A stretch of 64,000 nucleotides of DNA, from positions 3,472,001 to 3,536,000 of the forward strand of contig NZ_CP062500.1 in assembly GCF_014879975.1 (NCBI RefSeq), read 5' to 3'. The position numbers and the translations under genes are program-made. Numbering within the stretch: position 1 is the stretch's first letter; each line of letters starts with the position of its first letter. This DNA is from Vibrio bathopelagicus (GTDB taxonomy: Bacteria > Pseudomonadota > Gammaproteobacteria > Enterobacterales > Vibrionaceae). The notes under the pieces are model-generated. The model had not been told where the DNA came from. It did no database searches and saw nothing but the letters and a program-made list of their open reading frames with translations. Of this stretch, positions 34,479 through 44,765 are shown one piece after another.

Positions 34479-36977
34479 CTAAAACAATCGCTTAGGCTCA
34501 CCAAAATAATAGCCTTGCAGGTAATCGACACCCATTTGCTCCGCTATTTCACAAACCTGTTGGTTATGAACAAATTCAGCGACCGTTTTAGCATTAAACA
34601 CTTGGCACAAGCGAACAAGCTGAGAAGCAATATTTCTTTGCTTAAGGTCTTTGTCGATGTTGCGAATCAAGCTGCCGTCGAGCTTAATAATCTGTGGCTC
34701 AAGCTTGATAATTTCATCAATATTCGAATAACCCGAACCAAAGTCATCAACAATGATTCTCGCCCCGAGTGCGCGGAAGTGATCACACACCTCAATCATG
34801 CGACCGTAATCTTTGATCTGCTCAGACTCGAGAACTTCTAAGCCAAGCCGAGTGGGATCGTTCATTCCACTAATGGCAGTTTCGAGAATCTCTAGCGTCT
34901 TATCGCTCAATAGGTCTTGTGGAGACAGGTTGATCGAGAACGGGCTCTGCTTGTCCGCCATATAACCAATGGTGTTCTTAATCATGTGTCGACTAAGGCG
35001 AGTATAAAGGTGCGTATCGGCAATCATGGGTAAGAATTTACCTGGTGGTACAATCGTCCCGTCTGATTCCATAATTCTAACCAAGCACTCTTGGCCAATC
35101 ATTTCATGAGTACTCGCTGCAACAATAGGTTGAGAGTAAGTGATGATGTTCTGATCTAAGATTGCTCGGCTTACACAGCTCAACCAACCGAGCTGCTCTT
35201 TACGATCTTCCTCGCTTACCTGAATGTCTTTGGCATTAGTAATGTGAGTGTTATTACGCACTCCATAACGTCGAGCTTCAATCGCTTTCAATAAGATTTC
35301 ATCGCCGCTGTCAGTTAAGAAATCACAACGACTGGCAAAGCCACCACACAGCGAAACCGACAGGTAATCAATATCGGTTAATCCATACGGCTCAAAATTA
35401 ATGTGTTCAATGTCATCAGCAAACTCAATGAAGCGTTGCTCTATCTTCTCGCTATCGATACTCGCGTTAAAGATAATCGCCCACTCACCAACACCAATAC
35501 TGAACAGTTCAACTTGCACATTGAACTCCTTCACGACCCGAAGGTGTAATCGCTCAACAAAATGGTTAGAAAGGTCGAGTAACAGCTTATCGCCGACTTG
35601 ATAACCATACTTCTCGTTCACCTGATGAAAGTTAGTCAGCTTTAAAGTCAGTAGATGTTCACTGAACAGAATCGTATTAAGGCGCTCTTTTAACACAATA
35701 CGATTTGGCAGGCCGGTACGAGAGTCAATTCGGTAACTCTCAGTTAAACGACGCGCCTGTTGATGAAGTTTCTTCTCCATCTGAATATTAATACTGTCTA
35801 AGTCCGCAACCGCATTTCTCACTAAATTGAGCAGTGGTGATACCGTGGAATCGCAATGGAAATCATCACAACGAAACTCGTCAATTTCATCCGACTCTCT
35901 CATCGCAATGTAAGTGAGACTGTGGTGCAAGATATCTTGACGATCCTCGTTTCGGTAAAGCTCACCCATGCAGTAAACCCCACAGGCCTTCACAATACCT
36001 TCAAATGGCTTCAATTCGAGCTTACTATCGATGAATTCAAGTCGAGAGACACAGTTATAAATGATCACAGATTCTGGTTGGTGCATAGCGAGCACCTCGG
36101 CACCATGACGCACTTTCTCTGCTGTTAAAGATGGGTGGTTATAACAGAATTGTGCTTCCTCTCCGACATGCCAAGGGCTATCAAATTCAATACTGCCATC
36201 GTCATTGATTCGAAGAGGCGTTGATATCCCCTTCTTTCTTCCAAGCTCACGATAAAGCGGGAAACTCATCAACTGACTAAATGGCAGATCTTTACCATCA
36301 GCAAGGTAATGTTTGAACACTTCAATAGCCGGCTTATCATTCAATGCATATAAGCGATTGCCCTCAGCTTGAGTGACTATCAGCTTCATCCCAATTGGGT
36401 TCCATTCAGAATAAGCATCCGACCAAACCTTTAACCTTGGGTTGGTCAAAGCAACTGCAACACAGGCGTGCTGATAGGTCTCTTCGTTATGCATAACCCA
36501 ACGCCCAAAGTCATTCTCATGGCATAGCCCACCAGCAACCGGCAAGGCATAAGGCAGATTTTCAAAGGCACCATAAATTGGATAATCACGCCCTTCAACC
36601 TGATCGCACAAGCTAATCACGGTTTTAGTATCTTTAGAAAGAGATAATTGAGCCACCAGAGCTTGGCTATCATGGTTAGGGTTACCCGTAAAAGGCTGCA
36701 CAGCAGAGGTTAAGTGTGTTTCATCAAACTCACTGATAATCACCAACGTACAAGCGCTTTCAAGGCAGTTATTACAAATAACATGACGCGCGCTTTGACC
36801 TATCAATATGGAATGATTTAGATGCTTGAGAGCAACACTCGCGATGCGTCGAGCTACGTCTGGAGATTGGGCAGAGAAGAGTTGAATTAGGTATTGCTTG
36901 CGGTCACACCATTCTCGCTGTTCAAATTGAGATTTAAATAACTCCTCAGTATTTGCGAGAAATGTAAATGTTTGCAT
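34479..36977 (-). CDS. FIST-GGDEF-EAL signalling protein, copy 2
   Basis: A tandem paralogue of the gene at 31806, of the same length (832 residues) and domain order and with long shared blocks throughout. The GGDEF site is degenerate (IGVGEWAIIF); the EAL domain keeps ECLVRI, FSINLSPQDL, GLEVLESEQI, IIVDDFGSGYSN and YLQGYYFGEP. It differs most in the FIST_N part, where Cys-rich NNCLESACTL replaces a segment of copy 1, suggesting different ligands. An AAGGG site precedes the ATG. The two are separated by about 190 bases and may be cotranscribed. Confidence 0.87.
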   Translation of the reverse strand: MQTFTFLANTEELFKSQFEQREWCDRKQYLIQLFSAQSPDVARRIASVALKHLNHSILIGQSARHVICNNCLESACTLVIISEFDETHLTSAVQPFTGNPNHDSQALVAQLSLSKDTKTVISLCDQVEGRDYPIYGAFENLPYALPVAGGLCHENDFGRWVMHNEETYQHACVAVALTNPRLKVWSDAYSEWNPIGMKLIVTQAEGNRLYALNDKPAIEVFKHYLADGKDLPFSQLMSFPLYRELGRKKGISTPLRINDDGSIEFDSPWHVGEEAQFCYNHPSLTAEKVRHGAEVLAMHQPESVIIYNCVSRLEFIDSKLELKPFEGIVKACGVYCMGELYRNEDRQDILHHSLTYIAMRESDEIDEFRCDDFHCDSTVSPLLNLVRNAVADLDSINIQMEKKLHQQARRLTESYRIDSRTGLPNRIVLKERLNTILFSEHLLTLKLTNFHQVNEKYGYQVGDKLLLDLSNHFVERLHLRVVKEFNVQVELFSIGVGEWAIIFNASIDSEKIEQRFIEFADDIEHINFEPYGLTDIDYLSVSLCGGFASRCDFLTDSGDEILLKAIEARRYGVRNNTHITNAKDIQVSEEDRKEQLGWLSCVSRAILDQNIITYSQPIVAASTHEMIGQECLVRIMESDGTIVPPGKFLPMIADTHLYTRLSRHMIKNTIGYMADKQSPFSINLSPQDLLSDKTLEILETAISGMNDPTRLGLEVLESEQIKDYGRMIEVCDHFRALGARIIVDDFGSGYSNIDEIIKLEPQIIKLDGSLIRNIDKDLKQRNIASQLVRLCQVFNAKTVAEFVHNQQVCEIAEQMGVDYLQGYYFGEPKRLF

Positions 36978-37145
36978 GCCAACCCTTGTTCAAAATCGAG
37001 TGAAGTGAGAACCCGCAACCACTGCTATGATTGAAATGAATCGATAAAAAGTAGTCGCCAATTATCCTAGCCTAAACAGGCAGTTAATTACGACTAATGT
37101 AACAATTCAATATCATAAATGCGACCCAATAGCTTACCGTAGCCA

Positions 37146-37862
37146 TTAAATTAGTCGCATAAGATCGCTAAGTTGCTCTATTTCAACATCAGGGAGCACA
37201 CTCGCCTTCGGGGAGAGGTATAAATTGGAACCAGTGTCATTAAACCAGCACGCTTGGAAGCCATTTTGCTTGGCTCCATAGACATCCGTTTTGAGGTGGT
37301 CACCAACATGAAGAATATTTTCAGCATCACAATCTAGGTGTTGCTGAGCTTTTTCAAACATATCAGAGTAAGGTTTAGCTCTGCCATCAGGGCCGGCCTT
37401 AAGGATCAATTGGAAGTACTGCCCCAAGCCAATTTTATGTGGGTCGACATTGCCATTAGTAATCGCTGCCAAAGGAATCCGTTGGCTAAGCTCAGCCATC
37501 ACGCGATGCGTTTCTTGAGGCACATCGACTTGATTCCGCAACCACAAGGCATGCTCAATACCTTCTCGAGCCGCTTTATCTGCTTGATCAGCAGAATAAC
37601 CTAACTGCAGTAAGCCACACTTAATCTGTGTTTCACGCCATACAGTGACATCATGTTTTAAAGCTGGGTTTTCAGATGCGACTTGCTGCTTGATCCCGTG
37701 CCACTCTTCTAGTGATAAAGAAGCGGACACTGGGTGCTTTTGGAAAAGCCACTGCGCCATCTCTTTCTCAACCTTCATGATCACAGGCCAGTTGTCGTAC
37801 AAGGTGTCATCCAAATCAAAGGTCATGGCTTTGATGGGCTTTAACCCTCGATAAATTCGCAT
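37146..37862 (-). CDS. yigB: HAD-family phosphatase YigB
   Basis: HAD motif I TFDLDDTLYDN, motif II ITNGN and motif IV HVGDHLKTDVYGAKQNG are intact. E. coli YigB dephosphorylates FMN and the riboflavin precursor 5-amino-6-ribitylamino-uracil phosphate. The gene follows xerC by 15 bases, the same order as in E. coli (dapF-yigA-xerC-yigB), so it is the last gene of that operon. The length is 238 residues, as in the family. Confidence 0.92.
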   Translation of the reverse strand: MRIYRGLKPIKAMTFDLDDTLYDNWPVIMKVEKEMAQWLFQKHPVSASLSLEEWHGIKQQVASENPALKHDVTVWRETQIKCGLLQLGYSADQADKAAREGIEHALWLRNQVDVPQETHRVMAELSQRIPLAAITNGNVDPHKIGLGQYFQLILKAGPDGRAKPYSDMFEKAQQHLDCDAENILHVGDHLKTDVYGAKQNGFQACWFNDTGSNLYLSPKASVLPDVEIEQLSDLMRLI

Positions 37863-37877
37863 AGTAAAACCTTTAAT

Positions 37878-38810
37878 CTAATCTTTGTTCTTCTTACGAG
37901 CTCTCGGGTGAGCCTGATCATAAGCTTGTGCTAAGTGTTGGAAGTCTAAGTGGGTATACACTTGGGTCGTCGAGATGTTTTCATGCCCTAGTAATTCTTG
38001 AACAGCACGAAGGTTTTGGCTCGACTCAAGCACATGCGTTGCAAATGAGTGACGCAGTTTATGCGGGCTGATATGACTCGCGACAGACTGCTTCTTGCCC
38101 CATTCTTCCATGCGTTTTTGCACGCTACGATGAGAAATTCGAGTGCCGAGTTTAGAGACAAACAGTGCAGGCTCACCCGGCGAAGCGAGTTCACCACGTA
38201 CTTTTAACCATTTATCGACCCACTCTTTCGCTAAACCGGAAAACGGTGCTTTGCGTTCTTTGTCACCCTTACCAATCACTCGTATTTCACCCTGTCGAGC
38301 CAACACATCTCTCAGGTTGATACCAACCAATTCAGCCAATCGTAATCCCGCGCCATACATCACTTCCATCATCGCTCGGTCACGAATCGATAACGGATCA
38401 TCCTCATTCACATCAAGCAGTTGACCCACTTCATCGACATCAAGGTTTTTAGGTAAAGGGCGTTGTTTGCGAGGTGCTGAGACACCTTTAGCAGGGTTAG
38501 CTGACATCTCGCCACGCAATACAAGGAAATCAAAGAAGCTGCGTAATGAAGATAAGCGAGTCGCGATACTGCTCGCTTTCATTCCCTCACGCATGCCTTT
38601 ACTGGCAAGTTGCCTTACCCATGCAGCGTCCACTTGAGTCCAGTCTTTCAGCCCTAGTGTGACTAAATGAGCGGCCATGGTTTCGAGCTGTTGTCGGTAA
38701 TTGCGTTGGGTGTGTAGGCTGAGTCCCTTCTCGCTTCTGAGATATTCATAGAAGCGAGAAAGTGACTTTTGAAGGCTGTTAGGAAGAGGTATTTTGGGCT
38801 CTAGGCTCAT
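37878..38810 (-). CDS. xerC: Tyrosine recombinase XerC
   Basis: XerC with XerD resolves chromosome dimers at dif near the septum. The catalytic set is complete: Arg157 (GAGLRLAE), Lys181 (GKGDKER), His250 and Arg253 (HKLRHSFATH), His276 (LLGHENIST) and Tyr285 (VYTHLDF). An N-terminal SAM-like domain covers residues 10-105. The length is 310 (E. coli 298). The start overlaps the DUF484 gene by 32 bases, pointing to translational coupling. Confidence 0.96.
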   Translation of the reverse strand: MSLEPKIPLPNSLQKSLSRFYEYLRSEKGLSLHTQRNYRQQLETMAAHLVTLGLKDWTQVDAAWVRQLASKGMREGMKASSIATRLSSLRSFFDFLVLRGEMSANPAKGVSAPRKQRPLPKNLDVDEVGQLLDVNEDDPLSIRDRAMMEVMYGAGLRLAELVGINLRDVLARQGEIRVIGKGDKERKAPFSGLAKEWVDKWLKVRGELASPGEPALFVSKLGTRISHRSVQKRMEEWGKKQSVASHISPHKLRHSFATHVLESSQNLRAVQELLGHENISTTQVYTHLDFQHLAQAYDQAHPRARKKNKD

Positions 38811-39477
38811 TATTTATCTGCCAAGGTAAGGTGTCCGCCAAATGAGCAACAACAAGCGCTAAATGGCGTAAAAAGAGCGTATCCATATGGGGTTGGAAAT
38901 GGCCGCCATCTTCGCTAGAAAAGGCGAGCAAACCCAATGGAGACTGCTTAGCAAGCGGAAGTACTACATAAGAGCCTAGCTCTGGAACTGGAAAATCACC
39001 AAACAAATCTTGTCTGTCCGTTTTTCTCAAGCGCCCTAAATAAGCATCTTTACCGTTGAAGTGGTTCAATGAAAACTTCGAATAACGCTCCCCATTAAGC
39101 TGGTAAAAGCCCAGCTGAGACAACACGCGTATATGAGCTTTCAAACCTAATTCAATCGCCTTTTGTTCAACCGCCTTAATGACTTGCATGAAATCACTGC
39201 ATTTCAATACCTGAGCTTGCAGATCCATAAACTCATAAAAAGTTTTGTCGTTATTCGCAGCCAGTGACATCAAGCCAGTGATCTCTTCTTCTAACTCTTC
39301 GATTCTCTGGCGTTGACGCTTAAGCTGAACCTCAACCAAAGAAACCGCGCCCTGCTCAACATTGTTGACAGCAAGGCGATCAACCAAATTTCTTCTGTCT
39401 TGAAAAAAATCTGGGTTATCACGTAAATATTCCGCGACCACTTCTGCGGTGAGTGCGTCGGCTTCAACGTAAGACAA
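38779..39477 (-). CDS. DUF484 family GAF-like protein
   Basis: The 232-residue protein matches DUF484: an N-terminal VAEYLRDNPDFFQDR helix, a coiled coil (VEVQLKRQRQRIEELEEEI), then a GAF-like domain ending in HLADTLPW. Function is unknown, though the gene is conserved between dapF and xerC in many gammaproteobacteria (E. coli has a remnant, yigA). It overlaps xerC. Confidence 0.9.
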   Translation of the reverse strand: MSYVEADALTAEVVAEYLRDNPDFFQDRRNLVDRLAVNNVEQGAVSLVEVQLKRQRQRIEELEEEITGLMSLAANNDKTFYEFMDLQAQVLKCSDFMQVIKAVEQKAIELGLKAHIRVLSQLGFYQLNGERYSKFSLNHFNGKDAYLGRLRKTDRQDLFGDFPVPELGSYVVLPLAKQSPLGLLAFSSEDGGHFQPHMDTLFLRHLALVVAHLADTLPWQINNEPRAQNTSS

Positions 39478-39522
39478 AACCTATCCTTTATGTTTTATGA
39501 ATCTATTGGTTATAAATCGTTA

Positions 39523-40353
39523 TTAGCAAGAAAGTTGACCATCAAACACATGCGTTGCAGGGCCAGTCATAAACAGAGGTTTACCTGGACCTTGCCAGCT
39601 AATGTGTAAGTCACCACCAGGTAGGCGAACTTTCACATTCTCAGCCAGTAAGCCTTGATTGATACCAACGGCAACTGCGCCACACGCACCGCTGCCACAT
39701 GCCTGAGTTTCACCCGCACCGCGTTCGTAAACACGCAAGCGAACTTCTTCACGGTTAACCACTTGCATAAAGCCAGCGTTAACACGCTCAGGAAAGCGGT
39801 CATGTGATTCAAGAAGCGGACCTAAAGTATCCACATCAGCAGTATCGACATCATCAACAACAGTAACCACATGCGGATTACCCATACTTACTGCACCGCA
39901 GAATAAGGTGTGTACATCTGTTCTCAGAATATACGTCTTCTCTGGCTGCTTCGCCTTGAATGGAATCTTGCCTGGTTCGAACTCGGGAATGCCCATGTTC
40001 ACAGTGATCTGGTCATTGTCTTCAATCTTGAGAACCATTTTTCCTTTCTTGGTGCTCACGTTGATGCTGTACTTATTCGTTAAGCCTTTCATGCGAACGA
40101 ATCGTGCAAAACAACGAGCGCCATTGCCACACTGCTCCACTTCACTGCCATCCGCATTGAATATGCGGTAATGGAAATCAGTTTCTGGATCATAGGGAGC
40201 CTCAACCACAAGTAACTGGTCAAAGCCCACGCCAGTGTGACGATCCGCCAAACGACGAATCAAATCTGGAGAAAAGAAAATATTTTGAGTAATGCAGTCC
40301 ACGACCATGAAATCATTGCCCAAACCATGCATTTTAGAAAAGTGGAAGTGCAT
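39523..40353 (-). CDS. dapF: Diaminopimelate epimerase
   Basis: DapF converts LL- to meso-diaminopimelate for lysine and peptidoglycan synthesis, without a cofactor. The two catalytic cysteines are Cys75 in EQCGNGARC and Cys219 in QACGSGACG. The length is 276 residues (E. coli 274). It follows lysA by 11 bases, giving a compact lysine-pathway operon lptM-lysA-dapF-DUF484-xerC-yigB. Confidence 0.97.
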   Translation of the reverse strand: MHFHFSKMHGLGNDFMVVDCITQNIFFSPDLIRRLADRHTGVGFDQLLVVEAPYDPETDFHYRIFNADGSEVEQCGNGARCFARFVRMKGLTNKYSINVSTKKGKMVLKIEDNDQITVNMGIPEFEPGKIPFKAKQPEKTYILRTDVHTLFCGAVSMGNPHVVTVVDDVDTADVDTLGPLLESHDRFPERVNAGFMQVVNREEVRLRVYERGAGETQACGSGACGAVAVGINQGLLAENVKVRLPGGDLHISWQGPGKPLFMTGPATHVFDGQLSC

Positions 40354-40364
40354 AACGCTTAAAA

Positions 40365-41618
40365 TTACTCCGGAAGAATGTTTTCAAGTTCCCACAGACT
40401 CGTAAGCTCTTCACGCTGACGAACCAAATGAGTTTTATCGCCATCCACCATCACTTCAGCCGCACGCGAACGAGTGTTGTAGTTAGATGACATCGCGAAG
40501 CCATAAGCACCCGCAGAACGAACCGCTAACAGATCACCTTCTTCAAGAACAAGGTCACGATCTTTACCTAGGAAATCGCCTGTCTCACAGATTGGGCCAA
40601 CCAAATCGTAAGTCACGGCTTCACCCTGACGAGGGCTCACAGGAACAATATCCTGCCAAGCTTGGTAAAGTGCCGGGCGCATTAGGTCGTTCATTGCTGC
40701 ATCGATGATAGCAAAGTTCTTATGCTCTGTTGGCTTGAGGAACTCGACTTTCGTTAATAATACACCAGCGTTAGCAGCAATCGCTCTTCCAGGCTCGAAA
40801 ATCAGCTCTAGATCAGAATGATTCTCTAGGCGAGCCAATAAGGCTTTTGCGTAGTCAGAAGGCTGTGGTGGTAATTCATCACGATAAACCACACCTAAGC
40901 CTCCGCCAACATCAAGGTGTTTGATGGTGATACCATCAGCACGTAGTTGGTCGATTAAAGCAAGCAAACGGTCAGTCGCATCAATAAAAGGTTCGATGTC
41001 TGTTAGCTGAGAGCCAATATGGCAATCAATACCATGAATAGACAAGTTATCGAGTGTTTTTGCAAAGGCATAAACGGCAGGTGCACGATCGAAGGCAATA
41101 CCAAATTTGTTATCACGCAGACCAGTCGAGATATAAGGGTGAGTGTTAGCATCAACATCTGGGTTGATACGCAGTGAAATCGGCGCTTTAACACCAAGCT
41201 CACCAGCTACTTTATTCAGTCGCTCTAGTTCTGGCTCAGACTCTACGTTGAAACATTTAATGTTCAACTCAAGCGCACGCTTCATTTCAGCGGCTGTTTT
41301 GCCGACACCAGAGAACACAACTTTCGCTGGATCGCCACCTGCAGCAACCACACGCTCTAACTCACCGCCAGAAACGATATCAAAACCAGATCCCAAACGA
41401 GCCAAAGTATTCAACACGCCAAGGTTCGAGTTAGCTTTAACGGCATAACACACCAAATGCGGATGATCGCCAACCGATGAATCAAATGCATTCCAGTGGC
41501 GTTCTAATGTTGCACGAGAATATACATACAGCGGTGTACCATATTGCTCTGCTAGTTGTGAAAGTGCGACGTCCTCAGCCCAAAGCTGGCCATCTTCCTG
41601 ATAGTTGAAGTAATCCAA
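40365..41618 (-). CDS. lysA: Diaminopimelate decarboxylase
   Basis: LysA makes L-lysine from meso-diaminopimelate with PLP. Lys61 in CYAVKANSN would bind PLP; HIGSQL, the glycine-rich DVGGGLG loop and the CETGDFLG catalytic segment from the partner subunit are present. The 417-residue alanine-racemase-fold protein begins [16 protein letters not shown]. Unlike E. coli, where lysA is elsewhere and LysR-controlled, here it sits directly before dapF. Confidence 0.97.
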   Translation of the reverse strand: MDYFNYQEDGQLWAEDVALSQLAEQYGTPLYVYSRATLERHWNAFDSSVGDHPHLVCYAVKANSNLGVLNTLARLGSGFDIVSGGELERVVAAGGDPAKVVFSGVGKTAAEMKRALELNIKCFNVESEPELERLNKVAGELGVKAPISLRINPDVDANTHPYISTGLRDNKFGIAFDRAPAVYAFAKTLDNLSIHGIDCHIGSQLTDIEPFIDATDRLLALIDQLRADGITIKHLDVGGGLGVVYRDELPPQPSDYAKALLARLENHSDLELIFEPGRAIAANAGVLLTKVEFLKPTEHKNFAIIDAAMNDLMRPALYQAWQDIVPVSPRQGEAVTYDLVGPICETGDFLGKDRDLVLEEGDLLAVRSAGAYGFAMSSNYNTRSRAAEVMVDGDKTHLVRQREELTSLWELENILPE

Positions 41619-41659
41619 AGTTCTTATCCCTTATAAATAACGATTTCTGCGTGTTTCAC

Positions 41660-41776
41660 TTATTGTGATTGTTCAGTCTGTTGAACTTCATCAGGATCGT
41701 ACAAAGGACCCGTTTGACCACAACCAGAAAGTCCAATAACGGACACCATAAATAGAGCAGTAATTAATTTTTTCAT
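41660..41776 (-). CDS. lptM: LPS translocon maturation chaperone LptM (small lipoprotein)
   Basis: A 38-residue lipoprotein: MKKLITALFMVSVIGLSGC ends in a canonical lipobox, followed by GQTGPLYDP, the conserved LptM (formerly YifL) signature. LptM helps LptD form its native disulfides in the outer membrane. A longer frame up to 41896 runs over the cyaY start and is rejected. It is first gene before lysA and dapF, divergent from cyaY by 75 bases. Confidence 0.9.
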   Translation of the reverse strand: MKKLITALFMVSVIGLSGCGQTGPLYDPDEVQQTEQSQ

Positions 41777-41851
41777 TTTGCATATCGTGATTATTAACTC
41801 AATGCCCCCTATAATCGCACCACACTCAGGAAAAGCAATAGGATAGAAAGG

Positions 41852-42166
41852 ATGAACGAGACTGAATTTCATCAACTGGTCGATATACAGATGCAAAACA
41901 TCGAAGAAGCTATCGATGAATCAGAGGCAGATATTGATTACGAAGTGACTGGAAACGTAATGACGCTGGAGTTTGAGAACCGCAGCCAAATCATCATCAA
42001 CCGCCAAGAACCAATGAAAGAAATCTGGTTAGCGTCTAAATCTGGTGGCTTTCATTTCAAACTAATCGACGACAAGTGGACATGTTCTAAGACAGGCATG
42101 GAACTGTTTGAGATGGTCAAAGAAGAATGCGTGAAGCACGCAGGTGAAGAGATCGATTGGGTCTAA
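41852..42166 (+). CDS. cyaY: Frataxin-like iron-binding protein CyaY
   Basis: CyaY binds iron and modulates iron-sulfur cluster assembly on IscU/IscS. The N-terminal acidic helix (EEAIDESEADIDYE) forms the iron-binding ridge, followed by the beta sheet with NRQEPMKEIWLASKSGGFHF. The length is 104 residues (E. coli 106). AGGA lies 8 bases before the ATG. It is convergent with cyaA, sharing one terminator. Confidence 0.95.
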   Translation: MNETEFHQLVDIQMQNIEEAIDESEADIDYEVTGNVMTLEFENRSQIIINRQEPMKEIWLASKSGGFHFKLIDDKWTCSKTGMELFEMVKEECVKHAGEEIDWV

Positions 42167-42183
42167 TATTTGTAAGCAAAACT

Positions 42184-42213
42184 AAAAAGGAGTGAATCAA
42201 TCACTCCTTTTTT
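42184..42213. terminator. Bidirectional terminator between cyaY and cyaA
   Basis: The perfect stem AAAAAGGAGTGA / TCACTCCTTTTT with loop ATCAA has A and T runs on both sides. Confidence 0.9.
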
Positions 42214-42236
42214 AATCTCAACCGACTTAAACTAGC

Positions 42237-44765
42237 CTAGATGTTGACTATCTTCGAACTCCGTGAAGACAAAATAGAGTCGTTACGATAAGGCACAACA
42301 TAAGAGTTGCCTTCTTCTGGATGGATGATTTGATAATACTGAGGCAAGTTGAAATTAATCAACTTTGATGACAACTTCGACTCATCTTTTACTGAAGTAT
42401 AAAAAGAGTTCACGCTGGCAATCATCTCATCTTTCTCACCGTTGTATTGGTGATACGCCTCTACCTGATTCGATTCATCCAATACATAGATATTGAAACC
42501 TTTATCTGTATCTTCAAAGAAGAACTGGATTAAACCCTCACTGGCAAAACCATCAACCACTTCTGGTAGTTGATACTCTTGCTCTTTATCAAGCATCAAT
42601 AAAGGTGAACCCTTCAACTTATTGCTTGAGATACTACGGTAGAAATCGACAGAATTTTCCAGCATCTGTACCGAAACACCACGACGTTCAAAGAACAGAC
42701 CGAACATCTTATTCGCTAAACGGATAGCTTTAAAGCGACGACGTTTCTCTGGTTCAATTGGCTTCAAACGCAAATCGATACATTCAGCAAGCAATTGGTA
42801 AACCATATTACGCATCACACCGCGCAGATTTTTGCTATAGCAGAATACATCCACAGATTCCGGCGGTAAGGCATCTTGATGCATTTTCCCCAGAACCGTT
42901 TTCAAAGCGTCTAGCATCGCAGTATCACCTTGGAAGTGAAGCGTACGAACTTCATGCCAAGAGTTACGATAAACCAGATCAACACTGCCAACTAAACTCT
43001 TACCTTCCTCACCAAAACTGAAGATATCAGCGTTCTTCAGATCCACTTTCAACTCTCGACTGCTTAACTCAGAAGTCGGATCCTTTTCAAAGTTGATGAA
43101 CATCGCCAGTTGGCTGATTTCACATGGGCTTGCGAGAGCTTGCATGCTCGGACGACGCTTACGCAGCGAGAAAGTATTGCGCAGGTCGCTGACCATTTGA
43201 TAGAACTTATCGATATCAATATGAGCATCACGAACCACAGAGTGCAAACGCGTCGACTCTGTTATTAAGCCATTAAAAAACGACCAAGCAACCAACTTAC
43301 TCAAGTATTCGTGGTGCTCAAGCGAAGGCTGACCAAGAATACGATGCGCAACCAACGGCTGTTTATACAGATACCAACCGGCTTTATTGGACTGACCCTG
43401 ACGAACTTCAATAAAGCTCAAGTCTGGCTCATGGAGATCCGGTGAGATTTGCGGATTCAGCAACGTCACTTTACCCGGCAAGACCTCAAACGCAGCATAA
43501 AGCTTACGCGCTAAGATACTGATATCTTGTGGGCTGATTGCAGAAGTGATGTCGTTACGACGAGCAAATTGAATCAGATTACGATAACTCAGCATCAAGG
43601 CGTCAAGCAGCGCATGGTGCACCACTTTAACCTGCTCAACCTTCCAGTTACGGCGGTTATCGAGCTCAGCAATAGTGTCATGTCCCCAATTCCAAGATTG
43701 AGTCATCTCGGTTAAGGCTTCGCGACGCCACGCTACCGATCCCATTCCCGCTTCTCGCGACAACTTCTCGTGAGTCTTTAGGTAGAAACAGCGTCTCACC
43801 AAATCCAATCGAGTGTGATCGTTGATACGTTCGAGATAACGAGTCACCTTCTCAAGCATCAGATAGTAGCTATCCATGCCATATAGATCAGGTTCATCCG
43901 CAAAGAAGCGACGCTTGGTATCAATACTAAGCAGTTGGGTATTTGGGTATTCCCATGAATAAGCTTCTAACAGAATCGCCTTCAAAACCGATTTGTATGG
44001 TGAGTCAATACTCTTATAAAGCTGCCATAGGTTAGACCCGAAGTACTCTTCAGCAGGAATGCGGTTCAGCTTGCCGAAGTCTATCCACTGCGAGCAATCA
44101 AGATAACCGTCCTGACACAAGCCTTGAACATACTCGTCGTAGCACTCTTCCATTTCTGGCGGAATGATTTGCCACAAGAGGCGCTGCCCCGCCAAGCGAA
44201 CAGCAGAGCGATAGAATTCATCAAGCAGTAACAAGTGTTGTGAGGAACCACAGTTATCACCGGTCATTTCTTCTGAATGATTCGAACGGAAACGCTGTTC
44301 ATCCATCAAGAAGAAGTTAGCTTCCACACCTAAGGTTTCAGCCCAGTCGGTAATAAGCAAACATTTATTAGTTAAGCTATCGCGCGCGGCACCGTCCATA
44401 TCTGGTGACACACAAACCCATATATCAAGGTCACTTGAAGTGCTTTGGCCAATAGAAGAAGTGCTGCCCATGGTATACAGGCCAAGAATTGCGGGGTCAG
44501 AAGACTCGGTTAGCTTGCCACCCAACGTTAATTCGGTATCAGAGACAAATTGCTTTTGGAATTCATTAAGCATGAAGCTATGTATTCCAAAAGGAACTTG
44601 TTGGTCATAATAACCGGGCATCATTGGATGATTGAAATGAAAAAGTGCGGGAATAAGGTTAAAAACTCGTTGGCCTTGGACATTCATCAACGCCAACGCA
44701 CGATCAATACGCTGTTGATTTAGATTGTCTAATCGTTGAATCAAAGTCTGAGTGTAAGCCTGCAA
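42237..44765 (-). CDS. cyaA: Class I adenylate cyclase
   Basis: CyaA makes cAMP, the effector of CRP. The N-terminal catalytic half holds the class I signature TMGSTSSIGQSTSSDLDIW (Asp112 and Asp114, metal ligands); the C-terminal half is the glucose-PTS-responsive regulatory domain. I place the start at TTG 44765: AGGA sits 6 bases upstream and the protein then aligns with the E. coli N terminus, which also uses TTG to limit expression. This gives 842 residues (E. coli 848). The GTG at 44795 would add ten residues without counterpart. A CRP-like site lies upstream. Confidence 0.96.
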   Translation of the reverse strand: MQAYTQTLIQRLDNLNQQRIDRALALMNVQGQRVFNLIPALFHFNHPMMPGYYDQQVPFGIHSFMLNEFQKQFVSDTELTLGGKLTESSDPAILGLYTMGSTSSIGQSTSSDLDIWVCVSPDMDGAARDSLTNKCLLITDWAETLGVEANFFLMDEQRFRSNHSEEMTGDNCGSSQHLLLLDEFYRSAVRLAGQRLLWQIIPPEMEECYDEYVQGLCQDGYLDCSQWIDFGKLNRIPAEEYFGSNLWQLYKSIDSPYKSVLKAILLEAYSWEYPNTQLLSIDTKRRFFADEPDLYGMDSYYLMLEKVTRYLERINDHTRLDLVRRCFYLKTHEKLSREAGMGSVAWRREALTEMTQSWNWGHDTIAELDNRRNWKVEQVKVVHHALLDALMLSYRNLIQFARRNDITSAISPQDISILARKLYAAFEVLPGKVTLLNPQISPDLHEPDLSFIEVRQGQSNKAGWYLYKQPLVAHRILGQPSLEHHEYLSKLVAWSFFNGLITESTRLHSVVRDAHIDIDKFYQMVSDLRNTFSLRKRRPSMQALASPCEISQLAMFINFEKDPTSELSSRELKVDLKNADIFSFGEEGKSLVGSVDLVYRNSWHEVRTLHFQGDTAMLDALKTVLGKMHQDALPPESVDVFCYSKNLRGVMRNMVYQLLAECIDLRLKPIEPEKRRRFKAIRLANKMFGLFFERRGVSVQMLENSVDFYRSISSNKLKGSPLLMLDKEQEYQLPEVVDGFASEGLIQFFFEDTDKGFNIYVLDESNQVEAYHQYNGEKDEMIASVNSFYTSVKDESKLSSKLINFNLPQYYQIIHPEEGNSYVVPYRNDSILSSRSSKIVNI

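Noticed and set aside
41777..41896. N-terminal extension of lptM to a 78-codon protein
   Set aside because: It would run across the cyaY start and destroy the lipoprotein signal; the 38-codon form has a perfect lipobox.
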